33,308 nucleotides of DNA. Source: Solimonas aquatica. Its GTDB lineage: Bacteria > Pseudomonadota > Gammaproteobacteria > Nevskiales > Nevskiaceae. Location of the stretch: positions 301,449-334,756 of the forward strand of contig NZ_FOFS01000004.1 of the NCBI RefSeq assembly GCF_900111015.1. Direction: 5' to 3'. The position numbers were made by a program, and so were the translations under genes. This document shows, one piece after another, positions 1 to 7,861 of this stretch; positions within the stretch are counted from its first letter, which is position 1, and each line of letters starts with the position of its first letter. Under the pieces are notes generated by a model. It was not told the DNA's origin. It ran no database searches and worked only from the letters and a program-made list of their open reading frames with translations.

Positions 1-1080
<1,080 letters not shown>

Positions 1081-1085
1081 GCCAG

Positions 1086-3866
1086 ATGCGCGCGGGCGAG
1101 GACAGGGGCACGCCTTACCAGCGGGCACTGGCGCTGAGCCAGGCCGGCGAGTCGGCGGCCGCTCTCGCCCTGCTGCAGCCGGCCGTGCAGGCGCCGGACG
1201 CAGGCTTCGAGGCGCTGGCGCTGGCGGCGGCGCTTTGCGAGCAGCTGGACCGCCTCGACGAGGCCTTGCGGCTGTACGAGCGCCTGGCCGAGACCCGTCC
1301 CGGGCAGGCCAGCCTGTGCAACGCCATGGGCCGGGTCCGCGCGCAGCTGGGCCAGCCGGCGCAAGCCCTGGCCTTGTTCGACGCGGCGCTGGCACGGGAA
1401 CCGCAGAACCCGGAGACGCTGTTCAACCGGGGCAACGCCCTGCGCCTGCTGCTGCGCCGCGAGGCGGCCATCGAGGCCTACCGCGCCGTGCTGCCGCTGC
1501 ACGCCGAGTACGCCCGCCTGGCACTGGTGGAAATCGCGCGCCAGCAGCAGGCGCTGCTCGACTTCACGGCGGCGCGCATCAGCTACCTGCAGCTCTATCA
1601 CGCCAGCGGCGGCACGCTGGATGCCATCGGCTTGCGGCTGGCCAACGAGCACCATATCTGGCCGCCCGATCCGGCCGGCATCGCCGCGCTGGCGCGCGAG
1701 CTGGGCGAGGATTACGTGTCCCGCCATCCAGCCGGCCTGCCGCCCTGCCCGGCGCGCCGAGCCGATGCGCGCCTGCGCATCGGCCTGGTGTCGGCCGATC
1801 TGTGGTCGCACCCCGTGGGTCACTTCATTCAAGCGCTGCTGGGTGCCAGCGCCGCGCGTGCGGCCGACTGGTTCGTCTATTCCAGCCGTGCAGCGCCGGC
1901 CGATGCGCTGACCGAAAGGCTGCGCACACACATGCAGGTCTGGCACGAGGTGGCCGGCTGGCCGGATGCGCGGCTTGCGCAGCAGATCCGCGAGGACGGC
2001 ATCGATGTGCTGGTGGACCTGTCCGGCTATTCGGCCGGCCACCGCCTCGCCGCCTTCGCGGCGCGGCCGGCGCCGCTGCAGCTGAGCTGGCTGGGCTACC
2101 ACGGCACCACCGGCCTGCCGTTCATCGATGCCGTGATCGCCGACCCGCAGTGCGTGCCGGAGGGCGAGTCGCATTTCTTCACCGAGCCGCTGCTGCGCCT
2201 GCCGCAGACGCGGCTCTGCTACACAGCACCTGCGGAGGCACCACCGATCTCGGCAGCGCCGGTGCTGCGCACGGGCCTTGTGACTTTCGGCTGCATGCAG
2301 CGCGCCTTCAAGCTCGGGCCGCAGGTGCTCGCGGCCTGGGCGCGGATCGCCGCCGCGCTGCCGGAGGCGCGCTGGGTGCTGGCACTGGGCGATCCGGAAT
2401 CCGGCCCGGAGGAGCATGCGCGGCTGCGGCGCCGCTGTGCCGAGGCGGGCTTCACGCCTGCGCATCTGGAAATCCGTGGACTGCGTCCCACGGACGAATA
2501 CCTGGCCGGCCATGCCGATGTCGATCTGCTGCTCGACACTTTCCCGTATCCGGGCGGCACGACGACCGCTGCGGCGCTGTGGATGGGCGTGCCGACGCTG
2601 ACGCTGTCGGTGCCCGGCATGCTCGGCCGGCAGGGCGAGCAGATCCTGAAGGCCGCCGGCCTCGCGGATTGGGTCACTTACAGCATCGACGAATACGTGG
2701 CCCAGGCCATCGCGCGCGGGCGTGGCGCCGCGCAGGCCACCTGGACCGCGCAGCGCGGGACGATGCGCGAACGCCTGCGCGGCACGCCGATGTTCGATAC
2801 CGAGCGCTTCGGCCGCGACTGGATGGCCGCCGTGCGCGGGCTCTGGCAGCAGCGTCATGGCGATGCCGAAGCCGAGGCGCGCCTGCCGTCGCGCGAGCGC
2901 GGGCCGCGCTTCGTGTTCTACGTGCCTGCCTGCGAGCATCCGTTCGGCGGCGTGAAGGTGATCTACGAGATGGTGGCGGCGCTCAACCGCCTAGGCTGGC
3001 GCGCGTTCACGCATACGCCGGCCGGCTCGAAGGCAGGCGAGTTCTGGTCGGTGAGCAAGCATGAGCTGGCGCACTGGCAAGCGGCATCGGGCGACATCGT
3101 GATCGCGCCCGAAGTGATGGACGCCACCTGGCTGCGCGCGGTCAAGGCGATGGGCGTGCCGCTCTGGCTCCTGGTGCAGAACTGGTCGTATGTGGGCAGC
3201 AGCTTCGTGCGCGATCCGCTCAGCAAGGGCCCGCTGTTCGACGGGGCGCTGGTGGTCTCGGACTCCAGCGAGGCCATCGTCCGCCGCTGTTTCCCGGAGC
3301 TGCCCTGCCTGCGCACGCCACCAGCCATCGCCGCGATTCCCGAAGCCGCCGCGGCGGCGCGCCCGGCCATCGCCTACATGCCACGCAAGCTGCCGGAACT
3401 GGCGCGCTGGCTGCGCGCGGTGTGGCCGCTGGCGTTTCCCGATCTGGCTGATGTGGCGTGGATCGAGATCGATGGTCTGCCGCATGCACAGGTGCTGGCG
3501 CAGCTGCAGCAGGCGCGCTACTTCGTGTCACTGCAAGCCAGCGAGGCGCTGGGACTGCCGGCCCTGGAGGCCATGTCGGCGGACTGCCTGGTGATCGGCT
3601 TCACCGGCATCGGCGGCCGTGAATATGCGCGAGCCGACAACGGCATCTGGCTGGATGAAGGCGATGGGCCCGCCTTGCTGGAGGCCTTGGGCGCAGCGCT
3701 GCGTGCGGAACGCCGGCAGCCCGGCGTCCACGACGCCATGCGCCGCGCCGGACGCCAGACCGCCGCACGCTACTCGCAGGCCGCACAGGACCAGGCGCTG
3801 CTGGCAGCGTTCACGCAGATCGAAGTGCGACAGCGCGAGCGCGAGGCGGCGCGCGTAGGCGCTTGA
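1086..3866 (+). CDS. TPR protein with GT41 (O-GlcNAc transferase/SPINDLY-like) domain plus a second C-terminal glycosyltransferase domain
   Basis: This 926-aa cytoplasmic protein has TPR-like helices at about residues 5-165. A GT41 domain spans about 225-590. Its family landmarks are visible: the SADLWSHPVGHF segment (His242), the Lys in AFKLGP (Lys409, matching the nucleotide-binding Lys of OGT) and DTFPYPGGTTTAAALWMG (Asp484). From about residue 605 a second fold starts with FYVPACEHPFGGVKVIYEM. It carries GLPALEAMSADCLVIG near 820-835, typical of GT4/GT-B nucleotide-sugar binding, so the protein probably performs two transfers. The start at 1086 has only a weak ribosome site, but the stop of the collagen-like gene is 5 bases upstream, so translational coupling is likely. 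The probable job is building a glycan on the neighbouring Thr-rich collagen-like protein. The acceptor and sugars are inference; the domain assignment is firm. Confidence 0.88.
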   Translation: MRAGEDRGTPYQRALALSQAGESAAALALLQPAVQAPDAGFEALALAAALCEQLDRLDEALRLYERLAETRPGQASLCNAMGRVRAQLGQPAQALALFDAALAREPQNPETLFNRGNALRLLLRREAAIEAYRAVLPLHAEYARLALVEIARQQQALLDFTAARISYLQLYHASGGTLDAIGLRLANEHHIWPPDPAGIAALARELGEDYVSRHPAGLPPCPARRADARLRIGLVSADLWSHPVGHFIQALLGASAARAADWFVYSSRAAPADALTERLRTHMQVWHEVAGWPDARLAQQIREDGIDVLVDLSGYSAGHRLAAFAARPAPLQLSWLGYHGTTGLPFIDAVIADPQCVPEGESHFFTEPLLRLPQTRLCYTAPAEAPPISAAPVLRTGLVTFGCMQRAFKLGPQVLAAWARIAAALPEARWVLALGDPESGPEEHARLRRRCAEAGFTPAHLEIRGLRPTDEYLAGHADVDLLLDTFPYPGGTTTAAALWMGVPTLTLSVPGMLGRQGEQILKAAGLADWVTYSIDEYVAQAIARGRGAAQATWTAQRGTMRERLRGTPMFDTERFGRDWMAAVRGLWQQRHGDAEAEARLPSRERGPRFVFYVPACEHPFGGVKVIYEMVAALNRLGWRAFTHTPAGSKAGEFWSVSKHELAHWQAASGDIVIAPEVMDATWLRAVKAMGVPLWLLVQNWSYVGSSFVRDPLSKGPLFDGALVVSDSSEAIVRRCFPELPCLRTPPAIAAIPEAAAAARPAIAYMPRKLPELARWLRAVWPLAFPDLADVAWIEIDGLPHAQVLAQLQQARYFVSLQASEALGLPALEAMSADCLVIGFTGIGGREYARADNGIWLDEGDGPALLEALGAALRAERRQPGVHDAMRRAGRQTAARYSQAAQDQALLAAFTQIEVRQREREAARVGA

Positions 3867-4319
3867 TATATACAAACGAGTGTCGGCAATGCGCCGCAAA
3901 GGCACGCAGCGCAGACGTCGTTCGCGCCCAGGGCAGCATCGCTTGCATCGAGCTGTGCGCGTCACCTGAATGTATCAAGGCCAATGAAGCGCCTTACCGA
4001 GCTTGAGTTGCCGGCCGCGCAAGAACATCGCGCCTTTTTAGAAGCGGCAGGCACAAGATCCTGGATGAGCTTTGCATGACTTTGCCAGTGCGGCATGCCG
4101 GGCCGCTGTCCACTCCGCACTGTCCATGCTCCTTGCGCAATTGCTCGGAGTTTGCTCAGGACTCGCCCTTGCCTGGCCGCAACACTAAAGCCACACCGAT
4201 GCCGCTCGCGCCTTTATCGGAGCAAGAGAAACGTCGGTCGCAGGATTGACGACTGTCGCGAATCGGGCGCGTCAATCAATCCCGCAGCTCATTCCAATCA
4301 ACTTAAAAGGAGCTTTGCA
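3867..4319. other. Intergenic region upstream of the low-GC three-gene island
   Basis: About 450 bases without a convincing gene. An open frame runs into the next gene from 4095, but its composition looks non-coding and the ribosome site favours the later start at 4320. The region carries the left copy of a 22-bp direct repeat (4142-4163). I see no clear intrinsic terminator after the glycosyltransferase gene. Confidence 0.6.
4142..4163 (+). repeat. 22-bp direct repeat, left copy
   Basis: Twenty-two bases beginning TGCTCGGAGTTTGCTCAG are identical to 7475-7496. The two copies bracket three lower-GC genes. This copy lies about 157 bases before the start at 4320. It could be an old insertion or attachment boundary or a shared regulatory site; sequence alone does not decide. 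Confidence 0.75.
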
Positions 4320-4646
4320 ATGGAAAAGAAAATCGGCGACAGCGATTTCCCCATGATGGTGTATGGCAGCATCGACAAGAACGGCAGGATAACCAGCGGC
4401 AGCAACTTCTCCTGTCACCGCGAGAGCAACGGCACGTATCGCATCGTTTTTTCATTGCCATTTTCCGAAGCTCCCGCCGTCGTCGGCAGCCAGACCAATT
4501 TCGGCAGCATGGGTGAGTCCACCTTGGACCAGATCACCTTTCCCTTCGTCTACAAGGATTCATGCACCGTCCTGACCGGAGGCAGCTCCGGCAGCGCCGA
4601 AGACCGCAGCTTCTCCTTTATCGCCCTCGGCCCCATGGGGCGATGA
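4320..4646 (+). CDS. Small beta-sandwich-like protein of unknown function
   Basis: This 108-aa protein starts at 4320 behind a good ribosome site (AAAGGAGC). Its pattern (SGSNFSCHRESNGTYRIVF, later P-x-V-V-G and a Ser/Thr-rich end) resembles short beta-sandwich domains at the ends of tail-fibre-like and lectin-like proteins, where a G-x-F-x-V-x-R then G-x-Y-x-I-x-F motif is common. No signal peptide or membrane segment is visible. Two more island genes follow on the same strand, the first 93 bases downstream, and base composition is less GC-rich than the flanks. A binding or partner role for the next protein is possible, but I assign no function. Confidence 0.6.
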   Translation: MEKKIGDSDFPMMVYGSIDKNGRITSGSNFSCHRESNGTYRIVFSLPFSEAPAVVGSQTNFGSMGESTLDQITFPFVYKDSCTVLTGGSSGSAEDRSFSFIALGPMGR

Positions 4647-4675
4647 CTGATCCGCAAGCTCCGCGCAAGGCCGTC

Positions 4676-4714
4676 AAAAAAATGCAGCGGCGTGTCCGGG
4701 CGGGCACGCCGCTG
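4676..4714 (-). terminator. Rho-independent terminator reading on the minus strand
   Basis: CAGCGGCGTG (4685-4694) and CACGCCGCTG (4705-4714) form a perfect 10-bp GC-rich stem with a 10-nt loop. Seven A's at 4676-4682 become a seven-U tract just after the stem on the minus strand, the classic terminator layout. On the plus strand there is no U tract. No minus-strand gene is seen to the right that would need it. Confidence 0.6.
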
Positions 4715-4739
4715 ACCCTGATTAAATGGAGAACGCTCG

Positions 4740-6281
4740 ATGCTCTCGTTCCGTGATTTGTACACCGCGTGCCAATCCCAGAAACTGGTCTTCTTTTCCG
4801 GAGTCGATGGCGATACGCCATCGCCAGCGCAGTGCGAAACCACCTATGAAGTTCGAATGGTGGAAGACGCACGCAATCTCACCATTCAGAAGTCGTATCG
4901 CGTCAGCTGCATGACGCGCGTCCGGGTTCCGGGCTCCGGCACGCAGCACCTGAATCCGAACTCCGGCGATGGCTTCAAGAACTATCCTTTGATGTTGAGC
5001 ATTGCTTCGGCGATCAAGAATCTCGACGCCGGACAGTTCAAGCTGCTCGATTACTCGCCCAAGACGGTCAATACCGGCATTCAACTTTCGTCCGGCGAAA
5101 ACTCGGGCAGCTCCAGCAGCTTCTCCCAGCAGCGATCGGTTGGCTCCAGCACGTCCTCCACCAACAGCTATGGTGTTGAGATGTCCCTAGGCGTGATGAT
5201 GGGCGAGCCGATGGGGTCCGCGGGCGGCAACTTCAGCCACTCGAACACCAGAGAAGCCTCCAGCAGTCTGGCGAGCGGATTTGAATCCAACAAAAGCAGT
5301 GCCAGCTCCTCCGGCGCCGCGATGAGCATCAAGGACTGGGGTGGCTACGCATCGTCGGATCCGGCGTCCCTTGCGATGACCTGGATATTCGGTCAGGAGT
5401 ATCCCTGGAATGGGATTCGTGACCGCTATACACGCGATACAACGGGTGACAAGGTGCGAATCGAGCTGCCTGATTTCGTAGCCAAGCGCCTGTTCGATAC
5501 CTCCGACACGAACGCCGCGCAGCCGATTCCCTATCCACCATCCGAGCTCTCGTTATTTGGCATCGACTTCACCACGAAAGTGGAGTGGCTGGTACCGCTG
5601 AGCAGCTGCGTCGAAACATCCGGGCTGCTCATCGAGCATGGACTGGGATATACCCGAGGCAGCCACTACCGCTCCAACGGCATCTACACCGTTGCTGAAA
5701 TGGACAGCACGCCCAGCCTGCTGTCGCTCGACTCCCCGTCACTGGATCTGATTCTCCTGGGGCTTGATCCGATCACGCTGTCCGATCCGGAAGGCACTGC
5801 GGTCATCGGCTTCTTCCGCAAGCAGTTTCTGGTGCCCCCCAGTCCGGGCGCCGTGGCGCGGATTGTCTCCAACGCCAACAATCTCTATGTCACTGCCACA
5901 GGATTCAGCGAGCCGATGCGGGCCACTGTCTCCGGCACGACCCGCGCCAGCCTGAAGATACAGTTCAAGATCGTCGATCCCTATCAGCCGTTCAACCTGA
6001 ATCTGAAGCACTGGAAGAATTCCGGGTCTGGCTGCCGCCTGGATTTCAAGTTCAACGACGACGAAGACACCGTCGTGACCGTCTACGTCGATGCCAGGGA
6101 AGGTGAAGGCGGCACCGACAACACCCTGCAGATTCAGCTTCGCAACAATCAGTACGACTCGATCGACTATCACGATTACCTGCGTCTTGGCATGAATGAA
6201 ATCGTGATGACCATTTCCCCGATCGGCGATTCCGCTGATCCGGCGGCTTATGAAATCAGGGCCCTCTCCATCACAGACTGA
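4740..6281 (+). CDS. Unrecognised 513-aa protein with a central Ser-rich amphipathic segment
   Basis: I do not recognise this protein with confidence. The start at 4740 has TGGAG 8-9 bases upstream. The N-terminal ~110 residues look beta-rich. Residues about 120-200 are strikingly rich in Ser, Gly, Asn and Thr, with alternating small polar and hydrophobic residues (for example SSSSFSQQRSVGSSTSSTNS, then VEMSLGVMMGEPMGSAGG). Next come DWGGYAS and TWIFGQEYPWNGI, then a beta-rich C-terminal half. Long Ser/Thr-rich amphipathic stretches flanked by beta structure are the hallmark of membrane-inserting hairpins in aerolysin-type or MACPF-type pore formers, so a pore-forming or effector role is worth testing. 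No signal peptide is seen. Its low-GC neighbours on both sides suggest an accessory module. Confidence 0.55.
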   Translation: MLSFRDLYTACQSQKLVFFSGVDGDTPSPAQCETTYEVRMVEDARNLTIQKSYRVSCMTRVRVPGSGTQHLNPNSGDGFKNYPLMLSIASAIKNLDAGQFKLLDYSPKTVNTGIQLSSGENSGSSSSFSQQRSVGSSTSSTNSYGVEMSLGVMMGEPMGSAGGNFSHSNTREASSSLASGFESNKSSASSSGAAMSIKDWGGYASSDPASLAMTWIFGQEYPWNGIRDRYTRDTTGDKVRIELPDFVAKRLFDTSDTNAAQPIPYPPSELSLFGIDFTTKVEWLVPLSSCVETSGLLIEHGLGYTRGSHYRSNGIYTVAEMDSTPSLLSLDSPSLDLILLGLDPITLSDPEGTAVIGFFRKQFLVPPSPGAVARIVSNANNLYVTATGFSEPMRATVSGTTRASLKIQFKIVDPYQPFNLNLKHWKNSGSGCRLDFKFNDDEDTVVTVYVDAREGEGGTDNTLQIQLRNNQYDSIDYHDYLRLGMNEIVMTISPIGDSADPAAYEIRALSITD

Positions 6282-6301
6282 TCTCCTTCAAGCCAGTCGA
6301 C

Positions 6302-7366
6302 ATGAGCAATGTAAGAAAAAAGCGTTCACCGAAGACCGCGTCCACAACACACCGCTCCCGTCCTACATCCGGCGCCACGGCGGCGCCGGCGCGGGTCTTT
6401 CAGGCTGCGCGAACGCCGAGATCCTTGCAAGCTTCTCGTGCAGGGCTTGCCAGACCCGTCGCCAAGGGCGTCGCGCCCAGGCAGGCCTTCTCCGGCACCC
6501 GCACCAATCGCTCAACGGCGCCGGCCCCCGCACCCGCCGGAGGCGGTCCCGGTGAGAAAGTCACTCACAGTGATCTTTCGAACCGCTTGAGCAAGGTCGG
6601 CGAAATGGCGGTTGAAGAAATGAGCTTGACGGCCAAGAGCGTACGGAGCCTGTCGGCGCGGCTGGGCAAGGTCGCGAATCCCGAAGGCCATACCGATGGT
6701 GAATGGGTGTCAGCCTTCAAGGCCCAGGGCTTTGAAGGCCGCTATCGAAAGGCGCAAGCGGGACAGGATGAACTGGTCTCCACCTCGTCCATCCGCGAGT
6801 TGGCCAGGGGCATGAGCAAGAAATTGAAGGATCGTGGCGCAGGCGAGCCCGCAGCGAAACTGCTGGATCGCGCCATCAACGAGCTTTCAAGAGTTCGCTT
6901 TCCCACCGGCATGTCCGGCTTTGCGACGCGTGATGCTTCGATGCAGCATCCAACAAGCCCCAAGCAGCCGGGCGCCTTCGCCCTCGCAAAGGGGGACGCA
7001 GGAAAGCTGCATTCACAACTGGATCTGGAGCGCCGGGCGAAGGTCACGGCGGCCATGGAGGCAGCCGTCGAGGACGGCGCCGATCTCGTCTCCATCATCG
7101 AAGCGGGACTGAAGGCGGGCATTGCCTACACGCTGGGCAATTTCACTGCGCCACTGGCGGCCAGCAATGTCAGGCCTTTCGCCAGAAGTACGACCGTCAC
7201 CGCCGCCAACACGCAGACACGGATGCGCGAGAACCTGAAAAGGATATTCGTCGAGCTGGGAGGTCCGCAGCAGGCCGGTACCGATCACGCCATGAGCCGC
7301 CCCTGGGTGCGCAACGACACCGCGAGATCGGTCAGCCCGTTCCGAAACGGACCGCGGGGCAAGTAG
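6302..7366 (+). CDS. Unknown 354-aa protein, disordered basic N-terminus and helical C-terminus
   Basis: Starts 20 bases after the previous stop, probably in the same transcript; the ribosome site is weak. Residues 1-85 are rich in Arg, Lys, Ser, Thr, Pro and Ala and look disordered, ending in a run of Pro/Ala and GGGPGE. From about residue 88 the protein is largely predicted helical (NRLSKVGEMAVEEMSLTAKS, later ARGMSKKLKDRG and SQLDLERRAKVTAAMEAAVE). No enzyme motif, signal peptide or transmembrane segment is visible. Position and composition tie it to the two preceding genes. A structural, DNA-binding or effector role are all open. Confidence 0.5.
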   Translation: MSNVRKKRSPKTASTTHRSRPTSGATAAPARVFQAARTPRSLQASRAGLARPVAKGVAPRQAFSGTRTNRSTAPAPAPAGGGPGEKVTHSDLSNRLSKVGEMAVEEMSLTAKSVRSLSARLGKVANPEGHTDGEWVSAFKAQGFEGRYRKAQAGQDELVSTSSIRELARGMSKKLKDRGAGEPAAKLLDRAINELSRVRFPTGMSGFATRDASMQHPTSPKQPGAFALAKGDAGKLHSQLDLERRAKVTAAMEAAVEDGADLVSIIEAGLKAGIAYTLGNFTAPLAASNVRPFARSTTVTAANTQTRMRENLKRIFVELGGPQQAGTDHAMSRPWVRNDTARSVSPFRNGPRGK

Positions 7367-7378
7367 ACAGGCGGCCCG

Positions 7379-7399
7379 GTCGCCGAGCGGCTCGGCGAC
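7379..7399 (+). terminator. Hairpin after the three-gene island
   Basis: GTCGCCGAG and CTCGGCGAC form a perfect 9-bp stem with a 3-nt loop, 12 bases after the stop at 7366. No T-run follows, so it is only a possible terminator or 3' end stabiliser. Confidence 0.4.
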
Positions 7400-7861
7400 A
7401 GAATCGATCTGATCCGCCGATGCCGCAGGGCGCGTGCCCGGCGGCCGGGGCGCTCATCGGGCAGCGAGCCCCCATGCTCGGAGTTTGCTCAGGACTTCCC
7501 GCCCCCGGCCCGGCAGCATGGCCGGCATTGTCGGGGGACATCCGGGCTGGCCAGCCATGGCGGTCCGGCTCGGGGGACCGGAAGAGTCGGCGGGCAGGCG
7601 CTGGTATCAGGGATACAACTGCGCTGAGCCAGCAGACCACCGGCCGCACTTTTGGGGGAATCGCGGGTTCATGAAGCTCAACACATGTTTCGCGGCGGCT
7701 CGTGGCGCGGCCGCTTGCGGCGGGCGCGGCTGTCTGCCCGTTCCGGCACCGGACGCGCCAGCCCGGGGGCGGACACCGCCTCCGCCAAGCGCCGCACACC
7801 GTCTCGCGCGCTGAAGCCGCGCCGCACCTGCAATCAAAGAACTTTCGGAAGGACCACCGAA
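7400..7861. other. Intergenic region before the SBBP-repeat protein
   Basis: Roughly 460 bases without a supported gene, holding the right copy of the 22-bp repeat at 7475-7496. The long open frame entering from 7652 is GC-driven: the leader has no coding signature and the ribosome site GGAAGGA lies just before the ATG at 7862. A promoter is expected here but I cannot place it. Confidence 0.5.
7475..7496 (+). repeat. 22-bp direct repeat, right copy
   Basis: Exact copy of 4142-4163 in the same orientation, about 110 bases after the last island gene and about 365 bases before the SBBP gene. Weaker similarity (C/G-rich sequence) continues for about 15 bases downstream of both copies. Confidence 0.75.

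Noticed and set aside
4095-4319. N-terminal extension of the 108-aa island gene
   Set aside because: The extension is Arg/Cys-rich and unlike the rest. A strong ribosome site lies just before 4320.
3867-4319. tRNA or riboswitch in the long gap
   Set aside because: I found no cloverleaf and no recognisable riboswitch core; only the 22-bp repeat stands out.
7652-7861. N-terminal extension of the SBBP gene
   Set aside because: It would bury the signal peptide behind 70 Arg-rich residues. GGAAGGA precedes the ATG at 7862.
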